64,000 nucleotides of DNA from Muscardinus avellanarius (taxonomy: Eukaryota; Chordata; Mammalia; Rodentia; Gliridae), in the NCBI GenBank assembly GCA_963383645.1, contig OY726567.1, positions 69,567,575-69,631,574 of the forward strand, in the 5' to 3' direction. Position numbers and translations under genes: made by a program. Under the pieces are notes generated by a model. It had not been told where the DNA came from and made no database searches. It was given only the letters and a program-made list of their open reading frames with translations. Below, piece by piece: positions 9,839 through 22,979 of this stretch. The first letter of the stretch is position 1, and every line of letters starts with the position of its first letter.

Positions 9839-12800
9839 TTTTTTATTAAAAATTTTTTTTGGTGCATTATATTCATCCATCATGTTAAGGTAAAAACTTG
9901 TGTGTACAAAGAAGTACACATCACCGATTTAACCCCTACCCAATTCCCACCCCATTCCCTCCCCATCCCTCCTTCCCTTGCTTGGCTTAGTGGTTGAATT
10001 CAATGTTTACGTACATTGTGCGTTTTAGAGAATTTCCTTCTTCCCCCCTCCCAAACCCTCGTTTAAGTTGTCTCGTTTGCTCATCTATAAGATTTTCCTT
10101 TGTCTAGAGTTACTCCTATGACTCATTTCTCCCTAGCTCTCACATATTAGGGAAAGCATCTGATTTCTTATTTTTGTGACTTCCTAATCTCACTTAGCAT
10201 GATGTCCTCCAGTTCCATCCATTTTCTTGAAAATGATGTATTTGAGTGTTTTTTGATGGCTGAGTAAAATTCCACTGTGTACATATCCCACAGTTTTGTA
10301 AGCCATTCATCTGTTGATGGACATCTTGGCTGGTTCCCTAGTTTGGCTATGGTGAATTGAGCAGCTATGAACATAGATACACATGCATTAGTTTGGTAGT
10401 TTGGTTTCTTTTCTTTTGGGAAGATACCCAACAGTGGTATTGCTGGATCAAATGGTAGGTTTGTTCCCATTCTTCTGAGGATTCTCCATACTGTTTTCCA
10501 AAGTGGTTGCACTAATTTGCAATCCAACCAACAATGTTTTAGAGTTCCCACTTCTCCACATCCTTGCCAGCATCTGTTGTTGTTTGTGTTTTGAATGGTT
10601 GCCATTCTAGTTGGAGTTAGGTGAAATCTCAGGATAGTTTTGATTTGCATCTCTCTGATTGCCAGTGATGTTGAGCATTTTTTCATGCATTTATTGGCCA
10701 TTTGAATTTCTTCTTTTGTGAAGTATCTATTTAGTTCATTTGCCCATTTTGTTATTGGATGCTTTGTTTTCTTAGTGTTGAGTTTCTTGAGTTCTCTGTA
10801 TATTCTAGATATTAGTCCTCTATCGGTGGTATAGGTGGCAAAAATCTTCTCCCATTCTGTTGGCTCTCGATTGAGGTTCTTGATAGTTTCCTTTGCTGAA
10901 CAGAAGCTCTTCAGTTTCATGCAATCCCATGTATTGATTCTCCTTTTAATTTGTTGTGCCTTTGGGGTCTTGTTGAGGAAATGTTTGTCTGAGCCTATGT
11001 GTTGTAGTGTTGGACCTATGCCCTCTTCAAGGAGCTTCAAGATCTCTGGTTTAATTTCCAAGTCTTTGATCCATCGTGAGTTGACTTTTTTACAGGGTGA
11101 AAAAGTGGGATTAATATCCAATTTTCTGCATATGGTTAACCTGTTTTGCCAACACCATTTGTCGAAGAGGCTATCTTTTTTCCAGTGTATGTTTTTGGCC
11201 CCTTTGTCAAAAATCAATTGGCTGAAAGTGTGTGGACTTGTTTCTGGGTCTTCTATTCTGCTCCATTGGTCTATATATCTGTTCTTTTGCCAGTACCATG
11301 CTGTTTTTATTACAATGGTTTTGTAGTATAGTTTAAAGTCAGGTATTGTGATTCCTCCTGTGTGGTTTTTGTTGCTGAGAACTACCTTGGCTATTCTGGG
11401 CTTTTTGTTATTCCAGATAAATTTAAGGACTGATTTTTCTCTGTCTGTGAGGAATGATCTTGGTAGTTTAATGGGCATTGCATTAAATCTGTAGATCACT
11501 TTTGGGAGGATGGCCATTTTAATGATATTTATTCTGCCAATCCATGAACATGGAAGATCTTTCCATCTTCTAAGATCTTCTTTGATTTCTTTTTTCAGTG
11601 TTTTATAATTTTCTTTGTAGAGATCTTTTACCTCCTTGGTCAAGTTTATTCCTAGGTATTTTATTTTTTTGTGGGAGATCCTGAGTGGAAGTGTTTTCTG
11701 AATTTCTTTTTCAGTGGATTTATGGTTGGTGTACAGGAAAGATTTTTTAAGATTGATTTTGTATTCAGATACTTTGCTGAATTTGTTGATCAGTTCGATA
11801 AGCCTTTTGGTTGAGTTTGTTGGGTTTTCTAAATATAGTATCATGTCATCTGCAAATAGTGAAAGCTTAAGTTCTTTTCCTATTTGTACTCCTTTGATTT
11901 CCTTTTCTTGCCTTATTGCTCTGGCTAGAGTCTCTAGTACTATATTGAAGAGAAGTGGTGATAGTGGACATCCTTGTCTTGTTCCAGTTTTTAGGGGGAA
12001 TTCTTAAAGTTTTTCCCCATTTAATATGATGTTGGCAGTGGGTTTATTATAGATTGCCTTAATAATGTTGAGATATGTTTCTTCTATTCCAATTCTCTAC
12101 AGTGTTTTTATCATAAATGGATGTTGAATTTTATCAAATGCTTTTTCAGCGTCTATTGAGATGATCATGTGGTTTTTGTCTTTGATTCTGTTTATATGAT
12201 GAATTACATGGATTGATTTTCGTATATTGAACCAGCCTTGCATCCCTGGGATGAACCCTACCTGGTCATGGTGAATGATTTTCTTGATGCGGTTTTGAAT
12301 GCGTGTTGCTAGTATTCTGTTTAATAGTTTTGCATCCAAGTTCATCAGAGATATAGGCCTGTAGTTTTCCTTCCTTAAACTGTCTTTATTCGGTTTGGGT
12401 ATTAGTGTGATATTGGCTTTATAAAATGTATTTGGGAGAGTCCCGGTTTTTTCTATTTCCCAAAATAGTTTGAGTAGTATTGGGATTAGCTCTTCTATAA
12501 AGGTTTTATAGAATTCACTTGGAAAACCATCTGGTCCTGGGCTTTTCATTGATGGTAAGCTCTTTATTGCTGTTTCAATCTCTTTGATTGTTATTGGTTG
12601 GTTTAAGTGTTCTATATCTTCTTGACTCAGTTTAGGAAGGTTGTATTTGTCTAGGAAGTTGTCGATTTCCTCCAGATTTTCCATTTTGTTGCAGTATAGT
12701 TTTTCAAAGTAGTTTCTGATAATCCTCTGGATTTTTACACTGTCAGTAGTAATGTCTCCTTTTTCATCCCTTATCTTCATAATTTGGGTTGATTCTCTCT

Positions 12801-13212
12801 TTTTTTTAGTTAGGTTGGCTAGTGGTTTATCAATCTTGTTAATTTTTTCAAGAAACCAGCTTTTGGTTTTGTTGATTTTCTGTATTGTTTTTTTATTCTC
12901 TATTTTGTTAATTTCTGCTCTAATTTTAATAATTTCCTGTCTTCTGCTGGCTTCGGGGTTCAATTGTTCCTGCTTTTCAAGGGCTTTGAGGTGTGTCGTA
13001 AGGCTATTTATTTGAAGATTTTCTGTTTTCCTTATGTGATCACTCAGTGCTATAAATTTTCCTCTTAATACTGCCTTCAAAGTGTCCCAGAGGTTTTGAT
13101 ATGTTGTTTCTTTATTTTCATTTGTTTCTAGAAATTTCTTGATTTCACCTCTTACATCTTCTATGACCCATTCTTCATTCAGAAGTGTGGTGTTCAGTCT
13201 CCACATGTTTAT
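9839..13212 (-). mobile_element. 5'-truncated LINE-1, ORF2 disrupted
   Basis: A minus-strand LINE-1. The 3' UTR and A-rich end are at about 9839-10167. The C-terminal part of ORF2 (10168-11844, from the FADD reverse transcriptase motif region to the Cys-rich end) and an upstream part (12097-13206, endonuclease-RT linker and RT fingers) are in separate frames. The endonuclease, ORF1 and 5' UTR are absent. The left flank is FAM90A intron and the right flank is a cut SINE of the inverted-repeat arm. The flanks are not target duplications of each other, so the element marks a rearrangement junction. Confidence 0.9.
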
Positions 13213-14816
13213 GTTGGGAAACAGGGTCTCTTAAGCCAGCACTGCTGGCTTCGAACCTGCAGGATCCTCCTGTCTTCGCCTCCCAAGTGCGGGGATTACA
13301 AGCTTGCGCCACCACGTCCGGCATTTTTACTCTTTGTGGCAAAGGGCCTCACTAAGTATCTGAGGCTGCCCGTGCACCACAATCCTCCTGTTCCATTCTC
13401 CCTAATGCTGGGATTTCATGGGTGCACCATCAACCCCAGCCTAGACATGCATTTTTTAAAGTAAATTTAAATTATTAAAGTTTTAATCAGAAATCAATGA
13501 TTTCACTTAATAAATAATTTGATTCTACTTTGCCTTATTAGGCCAGATTTTCCTTTCTCCTCCGAGTTTAGAGTGAACAGTTCAGGACTTCTGAGGAGTT
13601 TTTATTGGTACAGTAGTTAGAAATAACATAACTGTTGTTACAATTATTGTGAAATATAAAAACAATGAATATGTCAGAATACATAAATTTAATATATGTT
13701 TATAAATGATAATGTTTTTGAAGCTGTCTTTTTAATTAATTAGTTAATTAATTAATTTTATGGTGGTATGGATTCCTGGAAACCCTTCTACTTCCGGGCA
13801 ACGATCCTAGACTTTTTTTTTTTTTTTTTAAACAGGGTCTCTTAAACCATCCAGCTGGCTTCAAAGCTGCAAGATCCTCCTGACTCACATTCCAAACGCG
13901 GGGATTACAAGCGTGCGTCACCACACCCAGCCAGCACCCACCTCTCTTTGAACCTGCTAATGGGAAGAACACCCCTGACTGCAGGTGGGTTTTCTCACCA
14001 ACTTGTCCTTTAGAATATCAGTAGGCAAAAAAGTAAGGAGGAGAAAATGGAATGATGGAGTTTTCATTGCTAGAGTGAGGGTCATTCAGAGAAATACTCT
14101 TCAGCACTCCCATTTTACTAGAAGCTGGAAGAACCGATGTAAAGAATAGGTATTTTTTTTTTTTTTTTTTTTAGGTCTGGGGATGGAACCCAGAGGCATT
14201 TGACCTCTGAGCTACACCTCCTGCCCTATTTTTATTCTTTATTTTGAAACAGGGTCGCACTGAGTTGCAGAGGGCCTCACTAAGTAGTAGCTGAGGCTGT
14301 CCGCGAACCTCGATCCTCCGGTCTCAGCCTCGCGAATGCTGGGATTACAAGTGTGCACCATCACACCCAGCTTCGAGAATAGGTATTCATATATGGTATT
14401 TTTTGTTTGAATGGGGCTGGATCCTCAACCCATGTCTATTGTACTTTCCTTTTTAACCCCCCAGGCTAACTTTAATGTGTTTATTTTGAAAGAGAGTCTC
14501 ACTATATTGCTGCGAGTTTGCTAGGTTGCTAAGGTGGTCTCATCCCTGTGAAGCTCCTGACTGTGTTTGCCAAGTCCAGGGTTCCAAATGTGCACCAACA
14601 CACCCCACTACCATGGTCCATGTCAACTGAAATTGAGGACCCACATACTAACTGAACAAACTCCTGGAATTCTCTTTTATTTCCATCAGTCAACATATGT
14701 TGCACTGAACATCCATCATTTTCTACCCACATTTTCTCATCTCCTCTCTTCCTAAACCCCATTTCTTTAACAGTCTTTACTCATCCCTCTTCTGATTTGC
14801 CTCAACTTTTCCCCTT

Positions 14817-15025
14817 ATGTTTTCCACTGGGGATTACAATGATTGGATTGGATGACGTGTGTGAGCACATCCTCCTGGGGCAGTATATAAGTCCTGGACA
14901 GACAAGGTCTCTCCTTGCTCTTTCCTCCTCTCTCTTGGAAGCTGCAAGTCTCCAGTGCTGCCTGGTACCCACCACTGAGAACCTGAAGACAGACAGGAGG
15001 AGCACAGCACACTTGCAGGTTGGTT
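14817..15025 (+). promoter_or_regulatory. Promoter-like module, copy B
   Basis: Two ATTGG boxes at 14842-14850, TGACGTG at 14853-14859, TATATAA at 14884-14890, then a conserved region of about 130 bases ending in cttgcag/gttggt. The spacing of CRE-like site to TATA (about 25 bases) is the same in all copies. This is the mirror partner of copy A. Confidence 0.55.
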
Positions 15026-15071
15026 TCATTATCAATTTGTCTTTCAGATAATCAGTTAGACATAGAGTGGA

Positions 15072-15312
15072 GAGCCAGGTGTGGTGGAACACGCTTGTAA
15101 TTCCGTGTTCTGGAGGCTGAGACCAGAGGATCGCCGATGGTCGCGGACAGCCTCAGATACTTATGGGGCCCTCTACAAAGTAGTGAGACCCTGTTTCAAA
15201 ATAAAGAATAAAAAATAGGGCAGTGGGTATAGCTTGGAGAGCTAATGCCTTTGGTTTCCGCCTTGAGACCTGAAAAAGAAGGAAAGAAAGAAAGAAAGGA
15301 AGGAAGGAAGAA
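15072..15312 (+). repeat. SINE with GAAA/GGAA tail
   Basis: B1-like start, ID-like tail (agcttggagagctaatgcc) and a purine-rich tail at 15277-15312. It is the right-arm counterpart of 579-778. Confidence 0.85.
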
Positions 15313-16017
15313 AATGAAATAGAGTGAAGAAAAATGTGAGGATGGTGTTTTACTTACTGAGCTAAGGATTATTCCATTTCAAATAGCACTTTACTAAGAT
15401 TAATAAATTAAGTCATCCTTAATTTTAAAAATACAGATATGATTCAAAATTTACATTCTCATTTTTATGAGCTGGTAGATGAGCAGAAGTGGATTATGAG
15501 TATTTTTATCTTGGGCAATTTTTTTATGTGTGGTTTTGTCAATAGAGCACAGAAGTTTTGTTTGTACCTACACCCTAGCCTTATTGTTGTTTTTGTTATT
15601 GTTGTTATTGTTGTTGTCATAGTTATTGGTGTTGCTAAGCAGGGTCCTCATAGGTTTTTGAGAGCCTAGCTAACGTCCCGAGCCTGGGCTCGAGCATGTA
15701 ATCTTTGTCTCAGCCTTCTATGACCAGAATTGGAAACCTGTGCAATAATGCACAGCTGATTTATTCTGGCAGAAGCAAGGTCTTGCTCTGTTGCCTAGGG
15801 TCTCGCTAATTGCTGAGAATGGCCTAGTTTTTTTTTTTAATTTCTAGCTTCTTTTCTTTCTATTTTGCTGTATACTTGTCAGGTGTGGTAGCAGTTTAAT
15901 ACAGATTCTGTAGAATCATTAGGTATCTATAGACGTCAATTTTCATAGGGCAGATGTGCTCACAAATATTTTCACTTCTTCCACATTTCCTGTGTACTTT
16001 TCTTAAACATAATCCCA

Positions 16018-16196
16018 GCTGGGTGTGGTAGCGCACGCTTGTAATCCCAGCGCTTGGGAGGCAGAGACAGGAGGATTGCTCAGGTTCAAAGCAGGCGCGA
16101 TGGCTTAAGAGACCCTGTTTCCAAATACGAATATAAAATAGGTCTGGGAATTTAGCCCGGAGGTAGAAGGGCTTCCAGGAACCCCAGTACCACCAA
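16018..16196 (+). repeat. SINE, second tail type
   Basis: gctgggtgtggtagcgcacgcttgtaatcc start, 'gtctgggaatttagcccggaggtagaagggcttccaggaaccccagtaccacc' type tail. Absent from the matching place in the second block (33845), so it inserted after the block duplication or was lost there. Confidence 0.85.
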
Positions 16197-16339
16197 GAAA
16201 AAACCAAACCATAATCCCATGAAATTCTCTGGAATCAGTTGTTATATCACCTTTCCATATGAAACTTTTTTGTTAGAATCACTTTCAATCCACCCCATTA
16301 TATGGACAGTGTTTTCAATTTATTTCATTTTATTTTTCC

Positions 16340-17140
16340 TTCTTGTTTTTTGGATTTTTAATTTTTTATTGGTTTATTATAGTTATCCATCTTAATGGGA
16401 TAGAAGATGGTGGAGACATACATGCACCCAATTAGCCCTTTCCTCTTACACACCTCATTCCCTCCACCGCCCTCCTTCCCATGCTTGGCTTACTGATTGA
16501 CTCTGATATATTTGTTTAAGTACATCATGTGCTTTAGAGAGTTTCCCTCTCCCATCCTCCGATCCCCTCAGTTCCGTCACCTTATTTGCTCATCTAGAAT
16601 CTCCTACTCCATCTAAAGATCCTCCTATTACTCATTTCTCCCTAGCTTTGGCATATTAGAAAAAGCATCTGAATTTTTGTGTGTGTGACTACTAATCTCA
16701 CTTTGTATTCCATCCATTTTTCTGAAATTGATGTATTAGCAGTTTTCTTTATGGCTTAGTAAATTTATATTTTGTACATATGCCACAGTTTTGCAATCTT
16801 TTCATGTGTTGATGGACATCTTGGCTGGTTCCCTAGTTTGGCTATGGTGAATTGTGCAGCTGTGAACATAGATACACATGCATTAGTGTGGTGGTTTGGT
16901 TTCCTTTCTTTTGTGTGGATACCCAGAAGTGTATTGCTGGATCAAAGGTTAAGTTCGTATCCATTCTTCTGAGGATCATCCATACAGTATTCAAAGTGGT
17001 TGCACCAATTTGCAATCCCACCAACAATATTTTGGAGTTCTTACTTCTCCACATCATCCTCACCAGCAATTTTTGTTGTTTGTGTTCTCAGTGATTTCCA
17101 TTCTAGTTGAAGATAGGTGAAATCCCAAGAAAGTTTTTCA
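16340..17140 (-). mobile_element. LINE-1 3' fragment (ORF2 C-terminus and 3' UTR)
   Basis: The minus-strand frame at 16842-17069 encodes a piece of the L1 ORF2 C-terminal region (VQ..WNTVW-like, LTFDPAIHFWVSTQKKGNQTT). It is flanked on the left by the L1 3' UTR (ttattggtttattatagttatccatc). Equivalent fragments lie at 19210-20030, 21830-22620, 33970-34770 and 44340-45130, so this piece belongs to the repeated unit and multiplied with it. Confidence 0.8.
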
Positions 17141-17257
17141 TTTTGAAGAATCCTAATCTCCAGTCAGGTGCTATTTCTGCAGAGTTTTTTTTATTATTTT
17201 ATTTTTTGAAGACTTAAAGGAGTTTATTTTCTTCATGTTCTGCCATAAGGAGTTTAT

Positions 17258-17274
17258 TTATTATAATTATTATA

Positions 17275-17319
<45 letters not shown>

Positions 17320-17500
17320 TTGCTGGTACTAGGGTTCTGGAAGCACTTCTACCTTCTACCTCCGGGCTACACTCCCAGACCTATTTTATTTTTGGAAACA
17401 GGGTCTCTTAAACCAGCGCGGCTGGTTTAGAACCTATGCAATCCTCCTGTCTCCGCCTCCCGAGCACGGGGATTACAAGCGTGCACCACCACGCCCGGCA
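17258..17500 (-). repeat. ATT microsatellite and SINE
   Basis: A (TTA)n run at 17271-17320 is the A/T-rich tail of a minus-strand second-type SINE at 17325-17500. The insertion is missing from the other units. Confidence 0.85.
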
Positions 17501-17904
17501 TAAGGAGTTTATTTAAAAGATAAAAATACAGAAGTTAGTTACAGCCCCATGTCATTCAGGAGTGGCATGGGGGGTGTTTTGGTTGAATTCCCGGCTATTT
17601 CTTGCATAATTTTTTACTGATTTTATGCGTTTCATTTTTATTGTGGTTATTTCCTTTTTTATCATTATATTTTCTTTCCTATTCCTGACGTGGGATTTGG
17701 TTTGTTCTTGAAATCCTGAGACCTTGACATGCATTAAGAGTACATTTTCCTAAATGTTCCTACATTATTAAAATGTAAGAACTTATTGCTAAACTGAAGA
17801 TAAATAAAAACAAATAAACACCAAAGTGAAAGGAAGAGGTATTAACTATCACACCTGATATCTCCTCTGATGCACATTGACTGTTGTGCCCTAAGGCAAA
17901 TTCA

Positions 17905-18125
17905 GGCACCATCTTGAGGGCGGGTCCCCTGGGGATTAAGGCAATTGGATTGGCTGACGTGTTTGCGCACATCCTCCTGGGGCAGTATATAAGTCCTGGA
18001 CAGAGAAGGTCTCCTCTTGCTCTTTCCTTCTGCATTTTGGAAGCTGCAAGGCTTCCAGTGCTGTCTGGCACCCACCGCTGAACCTGCCAACAGACAGGAG
18101 AAGCAGAACACACTTGCAGGTTGGT
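17905..18125 (+). promoter_or_regulatory. Promoter-like module, copy C
   Basis: ATTGG boxes at 17944-17953, TGACGTG at 17955-17961, TATATAA at 17986-17992, and a possible donor cttgcag/gttggt with GT at 18120. If transcription starts about 30 bases after TATA, the first exon would be about 100 bases. Confidence 0.55.
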
Positions 18126-18555
18126 TTCATTACTAATTTTCTTTCAGATGATCGTTTTAAATAGAAAGTAGAAAATGTAAGGGTGGCCTTTAAATAAACG
18201 GGATAAGGATTATTCCGTTTCAAATAGCACTTTACTAGGTATACTACATTAAGTCATCCTAAATTTTAAATATGTAGATACGATTCCAATTTCACATTCT
18301 CATTTTCTTGAGCTTATAATTGAGCAGATGTGGATTTTGAATATTTTTATCATGGTCAATTTTTGCTTGTGTGTTTTTGTCAATCGAATACAAGAATTTG
18401 TTTGTACCTACAACATATCCTTATGCTTGTTCTTGTTGTTGATGTTGTCTTTAGATGCAGAAATCTGTGTGCCTAGCTAAATTGCTGAGACTGGCCTCGA
18501 AACGAATCCTTTGTCTTGGCCTGCAAAGTACTAGGATTAGAAACCATGCCTTCTG

Positions 18556-18765
18556 TCGTGGTGGCACACGCTCTTAATTCCAGAATTTGGTAGGCTGAGA
18601 CAGGAGGATTTTGTTTTGAATACAGTCTCAGCTACTACCTACTTAGGCCCTATGTAACTCAGTGAGACCCTTTTTCAAAACAAAGAGTAAGAAATAGAGC
18701 TGGGGGGGTATAGCTCAAATTAGAATGCCCCTGGATTCAATTCCCAGTAACAAAAAAATAAGGAA

Positions 18766-18805
<40 letters not shown>

Positions 18806-18822
18806 AGGAAAGAAAGAAAAAG
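18556..18822 (+). repeat. SINE with (AAAG)n tail
   Basis: A diverged first-type SINE with ID-like tail (tatagctcaaattagaatgcccctgg) and a GAAA run at 18771-18822. Counterparts in the other units: 21173-21442, 23876-24135, 43614-43880, 47690-47912. Confidence 0.8.
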
Positions 18823-19209
18823 AAACCTATGTCCTGTGTCAAATTGTACGGCTCATTTTAAATTTTAGAGGCAAGATATTGCTCTGTTGCCAAGGGTCTC
18901 CCTAAATAACTGAGGGACTGGCCTACGTTGTAAAAATTTCTTGCTTCTTCTTTTCTTTCTCTTTTGCTGAATAAATTTCAGGTAATTTTATAGTTTAATA
19001 CGGACTCTGTAGAATCATTTAAGTATTTACAGACATCAGTTTTCATGGGGCATATGCATGCTCAAATATTTCCCCTTTTTCCAGACTTTACTATGTTTAA
19101 TATTAAATATAATTGCATGAAATTCTCTGGAATCAATTTTTATATCAAATTTCTATATGTAGATTTTTTGTTAGAATCACTTTCAATCCACCCTCATATC
19201 TGGAGAATG

Positions 19210-20030
19210 TTTTCAATTTTTAAATTTTTTTTTGTTTTTTTAAATTTTTATTGGCGCATCATAGTGTTCCATCTTAATGGGATAGAAGATGGTGAAGACA
19301 TATATGCACTCATCACCCAATTAGCCTTTATCAATTTCTGCCACATTGCCTCCCCCGCCCTCCTTCCATGCTTGACTTACTGATTGACTCTGAAATGTTT
19401 AAGTAAATCATGTGCTTTAGAGAGTTTCCCTCCCCCATCCTCTGATCCCCTCAGTTCTGTCACCTTATTTGCTCATCTAGAATCTCTTACTTCTTCTAGA
19501 GAACCCTCTGTGACCCATTCTCCCTACTAGCTTTGGGATATTAGAAAAAGCATTTGATTTCTTATTTTTTGTGTATGACTAATCTCACTTTGCATAATGT
19601 CCTCCATTCCATCCATTTTTCTGTAAATGATGTAATTGTGTTTTTCTTTATGGCAGAGTAAAATTATACTGTATACATATACCACAGTTTTGTAATCCAC
19701 TCACCTGTTAATGAACATCTTGGCTGTTTTCCCCATTTGGGCAATGGTGAATTGTGCAGCTGTGAACATAGATACACATGCATTAGTTTGGTGGTTTGGT
19801 TTCCTTTCTTTTGGGTGGATACCCAGAGGTGTATTGCTGGATCAAAGGTTAAGTTCGTTTCTATTCTTCTGAAGATCCTCCATACAGTATTCCAAAGTGG
19901 TTGCACCAATTTGCAATCCCACCAACAATGTTTTGGAGTTCTCACTTCTCCACATCATCCTCACCAGCAATTTTTGTTGTTTGTGTTTTGAATGATTTCC
20001 ATTCTAGTTGGAGTTAGGTGAAATCCCAGG
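19210..20030 (-). mobile_element. LINE-1 3' fragment in tandem unit
   Basis: The minus-strand frame 19664-19945 encodes an ORF2 C-terminal segment ([19 protein letters not shown]... TKLWYMYTV). This copy retains the Cys/His motif region and the L1 3' UTR at 19210-19660. Confidence 0.8.
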
Positions 20031-20519
20031 GTAGTTTTTTCTTTGCAGAAACCTAATCTCCATTCCAATGTGCTATTTCTTGCAGAGTTTTTTTTTAATT
20101 TTTTTGAATATTTAAAGGAGCTTATTTAAAAGATAGAAATACAGAATTTAGTTATAGCACCATGTCATTCAGGAGTGGCATGGGGGTGTTTTGGTTTCAC
20201 GGCTATTTCTTGCATAATTTTTTCACTGATTTTATTCGTTTCATTTTTATTGTGGTTATTTCCTCTTTTATCATTAAATTTTCTTTCCCACTATTGACTT
20301 GGGGTCTGGTTTGTTCTTGCATTTCTGAGACCTTGACATGCATTAAGAGTACATTTTCCTAAATGTTCCTACATTATTAAAATGTAAGAACTCATTGATA
20401 AACCTAAGATAAATAAAAACAAACGAACACCAAAATGAAGGAAAGAGGTATTAACTATCACACCTGATATCTCCTCTGATGCACATTGACTGTTGTGCCC
20501 TAAGGCAAATGCAGGCACC

Positions 20520-20735
20520 ATCTTGAGGGAGGTTCCCCTGGGGATTAAGGTAATGGGATTGGATGACGTGTTTGCGCACATCCTCCTGGGGCAGTATATA
20601 AATCCTGAACAGACCAGGTCTCCTCTTGCTCTTTCCTTCTCCATTTTGGACGCTGTAAGGGTTCCAGTGCTGTTTGGCACCCACCACTGAACCTGCCAAC
20701 AGAAGGAGGAGCAGAACACACTTGCAGGTTGGTTT
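20520..20735 (+). promoter_or_regulatory. Promoter-like module, copy D
   Basis: ATTGG at about 20558, TGACGTG at 20564-20570, TATATAA at 20595-20601, donor-like cttgcag/gttggt with GT at 20728. Confidence 0.55.
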
Positions 20736-21172
20736 CATTACCAATTTGTCTTTCAGATGATCAGTTAGAAATAGAGTGGAGAAAAATGTAAGGCTGAACT
20801 TTTAATTAACGGGATAAGGATTATTCCATTTCAAATAGCACTTTATTGAGTATAATAAATTAAGTCATCCTAAATTTTAAATATGTAGATACGATTTCAA
20901 TTTCACATTATCATTTTCTTGAGCTTATAGAAGTTGTGGATTATGAATATTTATCATGGTCAATTTTGGTGTGTGTGTTTTTGTCAATCGAACACAAGAT
21001 TTTCTGTTTGTTCCTAAAACATGTCCTTATGTTTGTTGTATGTGGTGGTGGTGGTTTTGTTGTTTTTGTTTTTAAACAGGAATCTGTGTGCCTAGCTAAA
21101 TTGCTGAGACTGGCCTCAAAACTGCAATCTTGGTCTCGGACTGCAAATTACCATGATTAGAAACCTGTGTCA

Positions 21173-21391
21173 TCTGGTCTGGTGGCACATGCTTGTAATT
21201 CCACATTTGGTAGGCTGAGACAGGAGGATCATGGTTTGGAAACCGTCTCAGCTACTACCTACTTAGGCCCATTGCAACTCAGTGAGACCCTTTTTCAAAA
21301 TAAAGAATTAGAAAAAGGGCTGGGGGTGTAGCTCGAATTAGAATGCCCCGGGTTCCATCACCAATACCGTAAAAAAAAATATGGAAGAAAA

Positions 21392-21442
<51 letters not shown>
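21173..21442 (+). repeat. SINE with (AAAG)n tail
   Basis: Counterpart of the SINE at 18556; the GAAA run is at 21391-21442. Confidence 0.8.
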
Positions 21443-21829
21443 TCAAATAGTATGGCTCATTTTTTCTTTTTTAGGCTAGTTTTGGCCCTGTTGCCAAGGG
21501 TCTCCCTACATAACTGAGACGGGCCTACTTTTAAAGAATTTCTTTTTCTTTTCTTTCTATTTTGCTGTATACATTTCAGAATTTTTTGCAGTTTAATACG
21601 GACTTTGTAGAATCATTTAAGTATTTATGGACATCAATTTTGGTAGGGCATATGTGTGCTCAAATATTTCCACTTTTTCAGATTTTTGTTTACTGTTATT
21701 ATATATAACTTCATGAAATTCTCCAGAATCAACTATATCAACTTTCCATATGTAAATTTTTGTTAGAATCATTTTCAATCCAACCTCATATCTGAACAAT
21801 GCTTCCAATTTTTTGCTGTTTTATTTTTC

Positions 21830-22620
21830 CTAGTATATTTTAAAATTTTTATTGGTGCATTATAGCCTTCCATCTTAATGGGATAGTAGATGATGGAGAC
21901 ATACATTCACTCATCACCTAATTCGCCCTTATCAATTTCTGCCCCGTTCCCTCCCCTGCCCTCCTTCCCAGGCTTGGCTTACTGATTGACTTTGATGTTT
22001 GTTTCAGTACATCACATGCTTTAGACTTTCCCTCTCCCATCCTCCGATCCACTCAGTTCGGCACCTTATTTGCTCATCTAGAATATCCTTCTTCCTCTAG
22101 AGATCCTCCTGTTGCCCATTTCTCGCTAGCTTTGGCATATTAGAAAAAGCATCTGATTTCTTATTTTTCTGACTGAACTTATCTCACTTTGCATAATGGC
22201 CTCCATTCCAACCATTTTCCTGTGAATGATGCAAATGTGTTTTTCTTTATGGCAGAGTAAAATTATATTTTGTACATATGCCACAGTTTGTAATCCATTT
22301 ATCTGTTGATGGATATGTTGGCTGGTTCCATACGTGGGCAATGATGAATTGTGCAGCTATGAACATAGATATATATGCATTAGTTGGTGGTTTTATTTCC
22401 TTTTTTGGGTTGTTACTCAAAAATGCTCTTGCTGGATTACACTGAAAGTTCGTGTTCGTTCCCAGTCTTCTGAAGATCTTCCAGTTTTTCAAAGTGGTTG
22501 CACTAATTTGCCATCCCATCAACAAGGTTTTAGAGTTTCCACTTCTTCACTTCCTCACCAGCACTTGTTGTCGTTTGTGTTTGAATGATTTCCATTCTAG
22601 TTGGAGTTAGGTGAAATCCC
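21830..22620 (-). mobile_element. LINE-1 3' fragment in tandem unit
   Basis: The minus-strand frame 22247-22525 encodes a diverged ORF2 C-terminal segment; the L1 3' UTR is at 21838-22240. Confidence 0.75.
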
Positions 22621-22979
22621 AGGATAGTTTTTCCTTTTGACGAAACCTGATCTCCTTTCCACTGTGCTATTTCTAGCTATATTTTTTTCACTGATTTTGT
22701 TCATTTAGTTTTCATTGTGGTTATTTCTTCAATTATCATTATATTTTCTTTCCTACTACTGATTTTGAGTTTGGTTTGTTCTTACATTTTAAGACCTTGA
22801 CATGCATTAAAAGTACATTTTAAAAAATGTCCCTACTTTCTTAAAATGTATGAACTCATTGCTAAACCGAATATAAATAAAAACAAATGGACACAAAAGT
22901 GTAGGGAAGAAGAATAAACAGGCACACCTGATATATCCACTGAGGCACAGTGACCGTTGTGCCCTAAGGCAAATGCAGG

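Larger units (their letters stand above)
13214..15810. repeat. Right arm of the large inverted duplication
   Basis: Reverse complement of most of 1-4440. It holds the same SINEs (13214-13325, 13323-13442, 13740-13935, 14165-14373 on the minus strand; 15072-15270 on the plus strand) and the promoter-like module B. It lacks the IAP-like provirus, showing the empty site near 14605-14620. It starts abruptly inside a SINE at 13214. Confidence 0.85.

Noticed and set aside
10835..11326. Plus-strand frame of 163 residues
   Set aside because: Shadow of the minus-strand LINE-1 ORF2.
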